From NCBI RefSeq assembly GCF_016908495.1, contig NZ_JAFBDZ010000001.1:1488001-1552000 (forward strand): 64,000 bases of DNA. Direction: 5' to 3'. The notes under the pieces are model-generated. The model saw only the letters and a list, made by a program, of their open reading frames with translations. It had not been told where the DNA came from and did not search any database. Positions 1-8,624 of the stretch are shown piece after piece; the stretch's first letter is position 1, and each line of letters begins with the position of its first letter. The DNA is from Rossellomorea pakistanensis. GTDB taxonomy: Bacteria > Bacillota > Bacilli > Bacillales > Bacillaceae_B. A program made the translations under genes and the position numbers.

Positions 1-537
1 GACCATAATGGAGGGCATTGTTTGAAGACGCATTAGCTTACTAACAACGGTAATGATCCCGCTCTTAGCAGACCATAATAGTCCAATCAATGTTCCAGTA
101 TTTGCAGCATCCCCGACACCTACCAAAGTTCTCCAATTGACATGGTCTATTTTGACTCGCTTAAAGAACTTACGGATAATTTTATGGAAAGAAACAACAT
201 GCTCAAGAAATGTTTTTGTATCTGAGATAGAATCGAATATAAAGCTAGGAGTAATTTTTTTTGTTGCTTCTTTCTTTTTCCCTTTATTTTCACTGCCCCT
301 TTTTGTTTCCTCTTTGACGACAATATTAGGACCGTCATCATCAAGCTTAATAAGTGGAACATCTATTGTATAACGGATAAGACCAAACCAAGCTCTAAAC
401 TTTATGACAAACCGATCATTATCGTTTCCATGATAAAGGGAAATGGAGATGGTTAGTTTTGTAATGATTATAAAAAATAGAAGTATTAATAAAATACTGG
501 CCAAAATTAACGGAACAAGGATCCACCAGCTCATCAT
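1..537 (-). CDS. ytfI: YtfI-like DUF2953 membrane protein (3' end off the window)
   Basis: Open frame running off the left edge, so the C-terminus is missing; 179 codons are visible. It starts at an ATG-ATG pair with a GAAGGG-like ribosome site. The first 25 residues (SWWILVPLILASILLILLFF) form one membrane helix, followed by a charged linker rich in Lys/Glu and then a segment with the motif WRTLVGVGDAANTGTLIGLLW, shortened here to GDAANTG plus a following G..W. That GDAA-x-TG core is typical of the DUF2953 family that accompanies the sporulation gene ytfJ in Bacillus. It lies directly downstream of yteJ and sppA on the same strand, as in B. subtilis. The biochemical role is unknown. The identification rests on the motif and gene order. 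Confidence 0.8.
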   Translation of the reverse strand, partial: MMSWWILVPLILASILLILLFFIIITKLTISISLYHGNDNDRFVIKFRAWFGLIRYTIDVPLIKLDDDGPNIVVKEETKRGSENKGKKKEATKKITPSFIFDSISDTKTFLEHVVSFHKIIRKFFKRVKIDHVNWRTLVGVGDAANTGTLIGLLWSAKSGIITVVSKLMRLQTMPSIMV

Positions 538-574
538 TTCACAACCCTTCAATCCTTCATTATGACCAGAAAGC

Positions 575-609
575 CAAAAAAATAAACCTGCTCGTTAATG
601 AGCAGGTTT
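575..609 (-). terminator. Rho-independent terminator after yteJ
   Basis: A perfect ten-base stem (AAACCTGCTC with GAGCAGGTTT) is followed on the minus strand by a T-rich run. The yteJ stop codon lies in the loop, so the sppA-yteJ transcript probably ends here before ytfI. Confidence 0.8.
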
Positions 610-1122
610 TAATATTTTCGTTTTTCTTTCTTGAATGACTGTTGTATCAGCAAACAGGTCATGAATCCCTTGTTTCCTCGGTGTAAATGCGACAACCACA
701 TATAAAATAAACATATAAGAGGAAATAAACCGTCCAATTAGTTCCCTAAACAAAATTGTGCTCCAGCCTAAATCTGAGCCCTTTATGTTTGTAACTCTAA
801 GTCCAAAAACCATCTTCCCTAAAGTTTGACCTAAAAACTTTGTCATAAGAACAAAATATCCGTAAAATATAATGGCTCCCGTAATCGCCATCGGAGCAAA
901 CATACCATCTTTTTCAATCGATACGTCAAGCAGACGAAAAATGGGTTTCACTAAAAGATTACCGATACTTGCAACGACAATCAAATCAATGAGGTATGCC
1001 CAAAACCTCATCCAAAAACCAGCAAGGAAGAAGGATTCGTCATTTAGAGTATCACGTCCTTGGTGATGATCCACTTGTAAATTGGTTGAGTTTTCCTCTT
1101 GGAAATCATTACGATCACTCAT
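595..1122 (-). CDS. yteJ: YteJ-like RDD family membrane protein
   Basis: RDD-domain integral membrane protein of 175 residues. The start is the ATG with AAGGAGGGG about eight bases upstream; a longer frame exists but overlaps sppA and has no ribosome site. The first 40 residues are hydrophilic and acidic. The RDD domain follows: FWMRFWAYLIDLIVV (conserved Arg and Asp in the first helix), a second helix around AITGAIIFYGYFVLM, then GQTLGKMVFGLRV, which is the usual family signature before the last helix pair. RDD proteins are polytopic and mostly of unknown function; some act in transport or envelope maintenance. The gene follows sppA by 13 bases and is very likely co-transcribed with it. Confidence 0.87.
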   Translation of the reverse strand: MSDRNDFQEENSTNLQVDHHQGRDTLNDESFFLAGFWMRFWAYLIDLIVVASIGNLLVKPIFRLLDVSIEKDGMFAPMAITGAIIFYGYFVLMTKFLGQTLGKMVFGLRVTNIKGSDLGWSTILFRELIGRFISSYMFILYVVVAFTPRKQGIHDLFADTTVIQERKTKILKPAH

Positions 1123-1135
1123 CCTGTTCCCCTCC

Positions 1136-2146
1136 TTACTCAGAATATAGATACATTGGTTTCGGAGCATTAGGCTGTGATAAAATTCTCATGATAATCG
1201 CTGACTCTATATCTTGACCCATTACATTCTTCACACCCATATTAAATAATGATGCAAAACTATCTCCTGATGAATACTCGATAACCTTAGCGTTCTCCAT
1301 TTTTAAGTCTTTTTTCATTTTTGCTATTACATCATCAGCATATCCAAAGCCATCAATTAATCCAATCTCTTTAGCCTGTTTTCCATCATAAATTCGACCA
1401 TCTGCAATTTGACGAACCTGACTTTCAGACATATCTCTTCCTTCTGAGATCACTTTTACAAATCCTTCATAGGAATTATCAATCATTGTCTGCATAATCT
1501 TTTTCTCTTCTTTAGTCATTTCACGAGTCGGACTCATGATATCTTTATAGGGTCCACTTTTAATCGTGACAAAATCGACTCCATACTTCTCTGCTAATTC
1601 AGAGTAATTAATGCTTTGCATGATCACCCCTAAAGACCCGGTTAAGGTATCTTTACTAGCGAAAATTTTTGTAGCAGGTGCTGAAATATAATATCCGCCA
1701 GAAGCAGCCATCGAGCCCATGGAAACATAAATTGGTTTCTTTGACTTTTTCATTATTTCAACAAGTTTTTCGTGAATTTGAGCACTTTCTACTACTCCCC
1801 CACCAGGAGAATTCACTTCGAGTACAACACCTTTAATAGTATCATCTTCTTCAACAGTCTCTAACTGCTCCATAAACACTTCATGGTTATAGCCCGGACT
1901 TTCAAAAATCGACGGTTCCCCACCAGTATCTTGAATCACTCCATCTACTTCTAAGACGGCTATCTTATTGAACTCATCGCCCTCTTCAACCACCTCTTCA
2001 GTAAATGCTCCCTCTTCCATAGCCATCATCTCTTCAAAACCTTTGCTAAAATCAGTTGAGAGGGACCAACTAGCGAAGTTAACGATTACGGAAATAAAGA
2101 ATAAACCCCCAGCAATTCCTAAAGCAGTCCACCTTTTCAAATTCAT
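1136..2146 (-). CDS. sppA: Signal peptide peptidase SppA (S49 serine protease)
   Basis: Membrane-anchored serine/lysine protease that degrades signal peptides after secretion and helps resist antimicrobial peptides and lantibiotics in Bacillus. It has 336 residues, close to the B. subtilis protein. An N-terminal helix (about residues 8-28) anchors it with the catalytic domain outside. The S49 core shows EVNSPGGGV, the nucleophile serine in GSMAASGGYY, and the general-base lysine in VTIKSGPYKD. The start ATG has AGGAGGG upstream. It is divergent from nadK2 and leads the sppA-yteJ operon. The assignment is firm from both catalytic motifs and synteny. Confidence 0.93.
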   Translation of the reverse strand: MNLKRWTALGIAGGLFFISVIVNFASWSLSTDFSKGFEEMMAMEEGAFTEEVVEEGDEFNKIAVLEVDGVIQDTGGEPSIFESPGYNHEVFMEQLETVEEDDTIKGVVLEVNSPGGGVVESAQIHEKLVEIMKKSKKPIYVSMGSMAASGGYYISAPATKIFASKDTLTGSLGVIMQSINYSELAEKYGVDFVTIKSGPYKDIMSPTREMTKEEKKIMQTMIDNSYEGFVKVISEGRDMSESQVRQIADGRIYDGKQAKEIGLIDGFGYADDVIAKMKKDLKMENAKVIEYSSGDSFASLFNMGVKNVMGQDIESAIIMRILSQPNAPKPMYLYSE

Positions 2147-2343
2147 CCTTATGTACCCTCCTTATGTCTGCTAACTATGATTACGGAAGAAACTATCAAA
2201 TAGTTTCACAATCATGTAAAATAAGAAAAAATCACGCTTCTATCCAAATGGATTTGCTATCCGTAACATATTTTAGCAAATTAATGTGGATTTGGGAAAA
2301 TATAAGAAAAAATATCGTTATTTCTCTAAGGAGGACTTAAGGA

Positions 2344-3144
2344 ATGAATGACCGCCGTAACCTTTACTTCTACACACTTAAAGACGCAACAACTCTTAGA
2401 AAGGTAGAAGAACTAAAAAACTTAGCCAAGAGATATGAATTTAATCTTGTCAATCAATCTAAAGATGCCAACATTATTGTTAGCGTCGGAGGTGATGGAG
2501 CTTTTTTACAAGCAGTAAGAAATACCGGTTTTAGAGAGGATTGCTTATATGCGGGAATCTCTACAACAGGAAATCTTAGTATGTATTGTGATTTTTATAT
2601 TGACGATACTTCTAAAATGATCGATGCGATGATGAAAGAACAAGTCGAAGTAAGAAGATATCCTACTATTAATGTCACTGTTGATGGACAAACCTCTTTT
2701 CATTGTTTAAATGAATTCAGTATTCGCTCAGGAATTATCAAAACGTTTGTTATGGATGTTTTTATTGATGATTTCCATTTCGAAACATTTCGTGGGGACG
2801 GAATGGTGATTGCAACACCAACAGGAAGTACCGCCTACAATAAATCGGTTAACGGGGCTGTAGTCGATCCAATGCTTCCTTGTATGCAAGTGAGTGAACT
2901 TGCTTCACTCAATAATAATAGGTATCGAACACTAGGTTCTTCGTTTATATTAAGTGGAAATCGTAAGTTAAAGCTACAGATTGTACAGGATGGAAACGAT
3001 TATCCATCAATGGGCATCGACAACGAAGCATTAGGAATTCGTCACGTACGGGAGGTAGAACTTTCCCTTAGTGAACGAAAAATCAAAACAGTGAAATTAA
3101 AAGATAACTCATTCTGGGAGAAGGTTAAGAGAACATTTTTGTGA
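2344..3144 (+). CDS. nadK2: NAD kinase 2 (YtdI/PpnKB type)
   Basis: ATP/polyphosphate-dependent NAD kinase that makes NADP+ in the cytoplasm. The 266-residue product shows the family hallmarks: SVGGDGAFL near residue 50 (GGDG nucleotide-binding motif), the NE-short motif around CLNEFSIRS, and RGDGMVIATPTGSTAYNKS around residue 150. Length and motif set fit the second, shorter NAD kinase of Bacillus. AAGGAGGA lies eight or nine bases before the ATG. It is divergent from sppA, and its TGA stop falls within the first copy of the downstream repeat. Confidence 0.92.
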   Translation: MNDRRNLYFYTLKDATTLRKVEELKNLAKRYEFNLVNQSKDANIIVSVGGDGAFLQAVRNTGFREDCLYAGISTTGNLSMYCDFYIDDTSKMIDAMMKEQVEVRRYPTINVTVDGQTSFHCLNEFSIRSGIIKTFVMDVFIDDFHFETFRGDGMVIATPTGSTAYNKSVNGAVVDPMLPCMQVSELASLNNNRYRTLGSSFILSGNRKLKLQIVQDGNDYPSMGIDNEALGIRHVREVELSLSERKIKTVKLKDNSFWEKVKRTFL

Positions 3145-3475
3145 TAAAAGCGGAAGCGCCTTGGTAATAGGATGAAAGGCTAAGTTTGCCACGTCCTGTG
3201 GCAACGCCTTTCTGACCTACATCCTGTAGGCCGCAGGCATAGCATAAGGCGAGTCCCCAATGAAGGGTGCCTTTTCCCTTCATTGGGGACTTGACTTATG
3301 TCTCGAGGAGCTAGGCGCTGGAGCTGGACACGATAAAAGCGGATACACCTTGTACAGGCCTGACAAGCATTAGACGAGTTACCTAGAAAGGGCGCCTTTT
3401 CCTTTTCAAGGTGACTTGGCTTATGTCTCGAAGACCTAGGCGCTGGAGCTGGACATGATAAAAGCGGAAGCGCAA
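3142..3475 (+). repeat. Intergenic repeat cassette, two units plus a third head
   Basis: The head GATAAAAGCGGA occurs at about 3143, 3332 and 3459, and the tail TAGGCGCTGGAGCTGGACA precedes the second and third heads. Between head and tail each unit has a large hairpin. In unit 1 the 15-base arms at 3253-3267 and 3276-3290 are perfect; in unit 2 (about 3378-3416) the arms are imperfect. Unit 1 also has two smaller hairpins near 3189-3203 and 3217-3232. The array starts inside the nadK2 stop codon. Similar head/tail sequences are, from memory, common between genes in several Bacillus species. No convincing gene lies in 3145-3585. Confidence 0.75.
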
Positions 3476-3585
3476 AACATTCATATGATTTAGAATAGAC
3501 TTTCATGAAGACGATGAAGGACAATATTACGTAGGAGAACAATGAAAACAAACTGAAAAGACTGCCTCCATGGACAGTCCCTTTG

Positions 3586-4500
3586 TTATGCACTTAAGTT
3601 ACTTCTACGTCTAGCTGTCATTGCCCGCACACGTGAAAATGAGAATAGGGCAAGTGCTAACCAGATAAAAGTAAAGGCTACAAAATGTGTAGGAGAAAAT
3701 GTTTCGTCATAGACTAACACACCCAGGATCAATGTTAGCGTAGGCGAGATATATTGCAAGAATCCGACCATATAAAGCGGGATAGCTTGAGCACCTCTTG
3801 CAAAGTATAAAAGAGGTATGGCGGTTATAGCTCCCGCCCCGATTAATAATAAGTCTGTATTGATTGATATAACAAATAACGATGAATCACCCTTACTCAT
3901 TAAAAAAAGCATATACAATAGAGCGATTGGAGCTATTGTCATCGTCTCTAATGTCAGCCCTATAGCCGAATCAACTTTAATTAGCTTTTTCGCTAACCCA
4001 TAAAGGCCAAAGGATACGGCTAAGATGAATGCTATCCACGGAATTTGTCCATAGGATATCGTTAAAATCAATACCCCAATCGTTGCTAGACAAAACGAAA
4101 GAATTTGAGCTTTCGAAAGAGATTCTCTTAAAATAATGACGCCTAATAAAACACTTACAAGAGGATTTATATAATACCCTAGACTTGCCTCAACCATTTG
4201 ATTTGTATTGACTGCCCATATATAAACAAACCAGTTCACGCTTATTAGTAAAGAAGCAGCAATTAGAGCGGCGAGTTGTTTTTTACGTTGGAACAAATTT
4301 TTTAATAGAACCGTGAATTCTTTCCATTTCTTAGTCGAGATTAACACGACAACCATAAACCAAAAAGACCAAAAAACCCGATTGGCTAGTATTTCATCTG
4401 CTGAAACATGTTGAACCCACTTCCAATAAATCGGAAGTATTCCCCATAAAAAATAGGAAAAAGCGGTATAAAGAATTCCTGCCTTTTCTTTTTGGTTCAT
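3586..4500 (-). CDS. rarD: RarD-type EamA family permease
   Basis: Polytopic drug/metabolite-transporter family protein of 304 residues with about ten hydrophobic segments in two EamA halves. The opening GILYTAFSYFLWGILPIYWK and ILANRVFWSFWFM are characteristic of the RarD subfamily, whose substrate is not well established. TTAGGAGGAGGG precedes the ATG. It stands alone between the repeat cassette and the amidohydrolase gene, and is not part of the remembered B. subtilis order here, so it is probably a lineage-specific insertion into the backbone. Confidence 0.88.
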   Translation of the reverse strand: MNQKEKAGILYTAFSYFLWGILPIYWKWVQHVSADEILANRVFWSFWFMVVVLISTKKWKEFTVLLKNLFQRKKQLAALIAASLLISVNWFVYIWAVNTNQMVEASLGYYINPLVSVLLGVIILRESLSKAQILSFCLATIGVLILTISYGQIPWIAFILAVSFGLYGLAKKLIKVDSAIGLTLETMTIAPIALLYMLFLMSKGDSSLFVISINTDLLLIGAGAITAIPLLYFARGAQAIPLYMVGFLQYISPTLTLILGVLVYDETFSPTHFVAFTFIWLALALFSFSRVRAMTARRRSNLSA

Positions 4501-4581
4501 AACGCCACCCTCCTCCTAAAAAATTATTTCTAAACTCGAAATAATTTCATTATACTGCCAGAAGAAGTCTGGTGGCAAACA

Positions 4582-6183
4582 TTATTTTTTGGTAGTAAAT
4601 ACGATTTCTTCATTGATAACGGTCATGTATACCTCAGTTGATAAAATTTCATCAGGCTGAATGGTGAGAATATCCTTATTTAAGACAGTAAAATCCGCTG
4701 TGAAGTTTACATCAATCAATCCACGATCATTCTCATGATGGCAAGCATAAGCACTTCCTTTTGTAAAAAGCGAAACCGCTTCGAATGGACTTAAGCACTG
4801 TTCTGGCTGATAAACCGTTTTTTCTAAATCGAATGGTTTTGTTCTAGTTACTGCTGCATGAATACCAAGTAATGGATCAACCGGTTCAATCGGTGCATCA
4901 GAGCCACCTGCACAATGGATTCCTTCTTCCAATAACGTTTTCCATGCATAATTATAAGTCATGTTCTCTTGGCCAACCCGATCTATCACCCATGGGAAAT
5001 CAGAAGGAACAAATCTAGGCTGAATATCCAAAACGATAGGATGCTTTTTCATTTCTTCGATTAAATCTTTCCTTAATAATTGGGCATGTATGAAACGATC
5101 TCTTTTGCTGTCTACTGTAGGGTGCTTTTTAACTGAATGTAAAACATATTCAAAGGCCAGGTCTCCAATAGTATGAACGGCAATTGGAAGGCCATAGCTT
5201 CTCGCTTTTTCCACCAGTTCATGAAGCTTCTCCTGCGAATGTATTTCAACTCCATGTGTAGTTGGGTCATCTGCATAAGGATGACTAAGGAGTGCCGTTC
5301 TCCCCCCAAGAGCACCATCAGCAAAGATTTTCATGGCTCCAAACTCTACAAAAGGTGTGCCCGATAAGAAGGAGTGGCCTTCTGTTTTCCAGTCTTCTAT
5401 TACTTCATGATGTACAAGTAAGTGTGCTCGAAATTTATATTTCTCTTCTTCAATTACATTAATGAATGCTTGATACGTTTTGTTGAAATTTCCGTAATAG
5501 CTTAAGTCTTCTGTATGTCCTCCGACTAAACCAAGTTTCCAACAGTTTTGAATAGCATTTCTAAGGGCATTTTCTAAATAGACTTGAGAAATCTCCGGCA
5601 GAGCAGCTATCATTAAATCTTGAGCCTTGTCCTTTAATACTCCGTTAAGCTTTCCTTCTTTATCTTTTTCTATTAATCCACCTATTGGATTGACCGTATT
5701 CTCGTTAAGATTTGCCTTTTCCAACGCAACGGAATTAACGACCATCGCATGACGGCAAACCCTTTTTAATAACACAGGGTGGTGTGGAACCATTTCGTCA
5801 ATTTCAGATTTTGTTAATACCTCTGCATCCTCCCAAAGGTTTTCATTCCATCCTTCTCCAATGATCCAACTACCTTCTGGAGTCGTTTCCACTCTTGCTC
5901 GAATGGCTGATAATACCTCGGCTTTACTTTTCATATTTGACAAATCCAGTCGAATCAATGTTTCACCATGACCGATTAAATGCATATGACTATCGACAAA
6001 TCCAGGAAACATAACATTTTCTTTTAGGTCTATTCGTTTCGTGATCCTTTGCTTGTATTTGTTTTCGATATCATGCAAATTTCCTACCTCTTTAATCAAT
6101 CCATCTTCTGTAAATACTGCTTCAACGGTTTCATTTTCTTTTCTCATCGTATAAATCGTACCATTAAACCATAATATTCCCAT
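4582..6183 (-). CDS. ytcJ: YtcJ-like metal-dependent amidohydrolase
   Basis: Amidohydrolase 3-type enzyme of 533 residues. The N-terminal beta-sandwich leads to the metal-binding motif MFPGFVDSHMHLIGHG (about residues 57-72). IHAQLL and HTIGDLAFE supply later histidines, and GGSDAPIEP carries the conserved aspartate of the TIM-barrel metal site. Members hydrolyse N-acyl or cyclic amides; the substrate here cannot be told. AGGAGT lies ten bases before the ATG. It is separated from the upstream acyl-CoA synthetase by a terminator, so it is probably transcribed separately. The gene position equals ytcJ of B. subtilis. Confidence 0.86.
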   Translation of the reverse strand: MGILWFNGTIYTMRKENETVEAVFTEDGLIKEVGNLHDIENKYKQRITKRIDLKENVMFPGFVDSHMHLIGHGETLIRLDLSNMKSKAEVLSAIRARVETTPEGSWIIGEGWNENLWEDAEVLTKSEIDEMVPHHPVLLKRVCRHAMVVNSVALEKANLNENTVNPIGGLIEKDKEGKLNGVLKDKAQDLMIAALPEISQVYLENALRNAIQNCWKLGLVGGHTEDLSYYGNFNKTYQAFINVIEEEKYKFRAHLLVHHEVIEDWKTEGHSFLSGTPFVEFGAMKIFADGALGGRTALLSHPYADDPTTHGVEIHSQEKLHELVEKARSYGLPIAVHTIGDLAFEYVLHSVKKHPTVDSKRDRFIHAQLLRKDLIEEMKKHPIVLDIQPRFVPSDFPWVIDRVGQENMTYNYAWKTLLEEGIHCAGGSDAPIEPVDPLLGIHAAVTRTKPFDLEKTVYQPEQCLSPFEAVSLFTKGSAYACHHENDRGLIDVNFTADFTVLNKDILTIQPDEILSTEVYMTVINEEIVFTTKK

Positions 6184-6248
6184 GTCTTTTACTCCTATCT
6201 TTATCCCTGTTAACGATATTTTATTGGATCAAAAAATTACATACACAT

Positions 6249-6290
6249 AAAAACTGACTTCCTAGGAATTACCTCCCTAATAAGTCAGTC
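6249..6290 (-). terminator. Terminator after mbcS
   Basis: Arms ACTGACTT and AAGTCAGT, extended by an inner TAGG/CCTA pairing, with a T run on the minus strand. It ends transcription of the acyl-CoA synthetase gene before ytcJ. Confidence 0.75.
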
Positions 6291-6327
6291 TTTTAAGAAT
6301 AGTTTTACTTTATTTTACATGATTTTA

Positions 6328-7911
6328 TTAATTCCTTAAAGTACTTAGTTCTTTTTGACGAAGTTCAATTCTACGTATTTTTCCAGATGTTGTTTTGGGT
6401 AATTCATCAATGAATTCAATTTTTCTAGGATACTTATAAGGAGCGGTTAGTTTTTTGACGTGTTCTTGCAGAGCTGTAATGAGATTAGGGTCATCTGCCT
6501 TAATCCCATCTCTAAGGACAATAAATGCCTTCACAATATTTCCACGGATTTCATCAGGGCTCCCAACTACTGCGCACTCTTTAACGGAAGGGTGTTTAAC
6601 TAAAGCATCTTCCACCTCAAACGGACCGATTGTATAGCCTGAACTAATGATAATATCATCTCCGCGCCCCTCAAACCAAAAGTACCCGTCTTCATCCTTC
6701 TTTGCTTTATCCCCTGTAATATAGTAGTCCCCTCTAAATTGCATGGAGGTTCTTTCAGGGTCTTTATAATAATTTTTAAATAGGGCTGGAGTTTCAACAT
6801 GGACCGCAATGTCTCCAACTTCTCCGACATTACATGGTTTCCCTTCCTCATTAATGATCTCCACATTATTCCCTGGAGTAGGTTTCCCCATAGATCCTGG
6901 TTTAAGTTCCATCCCCTTCATGATTCCGACTAGAAGGGTATTTTCTGTTTGTCCATAACCATCTCTGACCTCTAGATCGAAATGCTTCTTAAAGGCTTCA
7001 ATAACCTCTCTATTAAGAGGCTCGCCAGCAGAAACAGCACTGTGCAAATGTTCTAAGTTATAGGTACCTAAATGATCAACCTTGGCCATAATGCGATATT
7101 CTGTCGGTGTACAGCAAAGAACATTTACTTGATTATCCTGAAGAAGTGTTAAATATTTTGTCGGATCAAACTTCCCTTGGTAGATTAATCCAGTTGCTCC
7201 AGAACCTAAGACAGACAGAAAAGGACTCCATATCCACTTTTGCCAGCCTGGACCTGCCGTTGCCCAAACGACATCTCCTTCTTCTATTGCGAGCCATTTT
7301 TTAGCCGCTGTTTTTAAATGAGCATATGCCCATCCGTGGGTATGTACGACTCCTTTAGGATTTCCTGTTGTTCCAGACGTATAGGATAAAAACGCCATAT
7401 CATCACTGCTTGTCTTGGCAAAATCTAAATGATCGGATGCTTTATCTTTTAGTGAATCAAGATGCTGCCAATCTGGTTGATCTTCACCGATAACAAATCG
7501 TTTTAACCCATTTAATTCCTCTACATCTTTAAATTGATGGACATACGGCGAATAACTAATGACCGCTTTAACATCCCCATGCTCGATTCGATATTTCAAA
7601 TCTTTTGTTCTTAACATTTCTGAACTTGGAATCACAACAAGCCCACATTTTAAAGCGGCAGTATACACCTCATATGCTTCAATTAACCTCGGAACCATCA
7701 CAAGAACGACATCGCCTTTTTCTAATCCACTTTCTAAGAAAACGTTTCCAAGTTTATTCGCATTTTTTATTAAAGCATCATATGTAATTTCTTTCTGTTC
7801 CCCTTGTTCACTTAGCCATTTGAGAGCTACCTTTTCTTGATCTGATGAAAATCTTTCAAATTCTTCTACTAGATTGTACTTATCTGGTGCTAGTAAATCC
7901 TCTCTCTTCAT
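6328..7911 (-). CDS. mbcS: Acyl-CoA synthetase MbcS (YtcI)-like
   Basis: AMP-forming acyl-CoA synthetase of 527 residues. It shows the P-loop-like LSYTSGTTGNPKGVVHTHG near residue 175, the adenylation motif GYGQTEN near 318, YYITGDKAKKDEDGYFWFEG with the hinge aspartate region near 395-415, and the catalytic-lysine motif PKTTSGKIRR at the C-terminus. Position next to ytcJ and sspA matches B. subtilis ytcI/mbcS, which activates branched short-chain acids such as 2-methylbutyrate for fatty-acid precursors. Substrate preference is inferred from synteny; a medium-chain or acetate-like enzyme is the alternative. CTGAGGGGG precedes the ATG. A paralogue, acsA, lies 35 kb away in the window. Confidence 0.85.
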   Translation of the reverse strand: MKREDLLAPDKYNLVEEFERFSSDQEKVALKWLSEQGEQKEITYDALIKNANKLGNVFLESGLEKGDVVLVMVPRLIEAYEVYTAALKCGLVVIPSSEMLRTKDLKYRIEHGDVKAVISYSPYVHQFKDVEELNGLKRFVIGEDQPDWQHLDSLKDKASDHLDFAKTSSDDMAFLSYTSGTTGNPKGVVHTHGWAYAHLKTAAKKWLAIEEGDVVWATAGPGWQKWIWSPFLSVLGSGATGLIYQGKFDPTKYLTLLQDNQVNVLCCTPTEYRIMAKVDHLGTYNLEHLHSAVSAGEPLNREVIEAFKKHFDLEVRDGYGQTENTLLVGIMKGMELKPGSMGKPTPGNNVEIINEEGKPCNVGEVGDIAVHVETPALFKNYYKDPERTSMQFRGDYYITGDKAKKDEDGYFWFEGRGDDIIISSGYTIGPFEVEDALVKHPSVKECAVVGSPDEIRGNIVKAFIVLRDGIKADDPNLITALQEHVKKLTAPYKYPRKIEFIDELPKTTSGKIRRIELRQKELSTLRN

Positions 7912-8069
7912 GGTAATCCCCCTCAGTTAGTTATGTCTCATATTCATTATACAAAATTATCTTAATATTTTAAATAATAAATTTTTGACAATGAGGGACT
8001 TTTTTGTAATCAGAGATATGTTGGGTTATCATTTGAATCGCTACACTATTTCATTTGTCAGTAAAAGTA

Positions 8070-8247
8070 TTTTACTCTTTTGCTTTTTCAGGTCCTTATT
8101 CCATTCTATTGAGATCCTTATTTTGGTTTTTCCGTTTTTTCAAGACCTCAATCAGCTCTATTGAGGTCCTCATTTTGGCTTTTTCGCTTTTTTAGGCCTT
8201 CAATCGACTCCCTTAAATGCCTCTCATTTCCGCTTTTTTTGATTTTA
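8070..8247. repeat. Degenerate tandem repeat, 52-bp unit
   Basis: The gap 7912-8333 holds no gene. It contains about three and a half units: 8070-8117, 8118-8169, 8170-8221 and 8222-8247. The two complete central units are both exactly 52 bases and share the order ATTTTGG, TTTTTC, G-run-of-T, AGG/AGACC, TCAATC, CTC, GGTCC/ATGCC. Copies differ at many positions, so this is an old, decaying array. Confidence 0.7.
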
Positions 8248-8282
8248 TCTTATCCGGAACCCCTTTTACTAGAATCTACTGA

Positions 8283-8312
8283 AAAATGAAAGAAGCGAGA
8301 TCTCTCTCGCTC
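8283..8312 (-). terminator. Terminator after sspA
   Basis: GCGAGA and TCTCGC arms just past the sspA stop, followed on the minus strand by a TTTC-ATTTTT tract. Confidence 0.65.
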
Positions 8313-8333
8313 CTTGTAGCCATATCTATTTAA

Positions 8334-8534
8334 TTATTTTGAAAAACCACCGATTTGTTGTTCAGCCATTTGAACTAAACGTTTTGTGATTTCACCACCA
8401 ACTGATCCGTTAGCACGTGAAGTTGCATCTGGACCTAATTGTACACCAAATTCAGAAGCGATTTCGAACTTCATTTGGTCGATTGCTTGTTGAGCTCCTG
8501 GAGCTACTAATTGATTTGAACTTCTGTTAGCCAT
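8334..8534 (-). CDS. sspA: Alpha/beta-type small acid-soluble spore protein
   Basis: DNA-binding spore protein of 66 residues that coats and protects forespore DNA and is degraded by the Gpr protease at germination. Both family signatures are present: the stretch [19 protein letters not shown] with the Gpr cleavage-site Glu-Phe-Gly region, and [29 protein letters not shown] precedes the ATG at good spacing. It is monocistronic, with its own sigma-G-like promoter and terminator. Position next to thiI matches sspA of B. subtilis. This gene shows that the organism forms endospores. Confidence 0.96.
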   Translation of the reverse strand: MANRSSNQLVAPGAQQAIDQMKFEIASEFGVQLGPDATSRANGSVGGEITKRLVQMAEQQIGGFSK

Positions 8535-8557
8535 GTGTATTCACCTCCTTGTGAGTA

Positions 8558-8587
8558 TAGAGTGTGCGAAAACACATGGCTTCATAC
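8558..8587 (-). promoter_or_regulatory. Sigma-G-like promoter of sspA
   Basis: On the minus strand GTATG (8587-8583) is followed after 18 bases by CACTCTA (8564-8558), one mismatch from the CATNMTA-type -10 of forespore promoters. It lies 24 bases before the sspA start, fitting late forespore expression. Confidence 0.6.
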
Positions 8588-8624
8588 CAGAATTAAAGAT
8601 GGTAATTGTTCCTAATTTTCAACT

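Noticed and set aside
3180..3593. 137-codon minus-strand frame across the repeat cassette
   Set aside because: It reads through hairpin arms and repeat units, has no ribosome site, and its sequence (SLFSLFSLFS, many Cys/Arg) mirrors the repeats.
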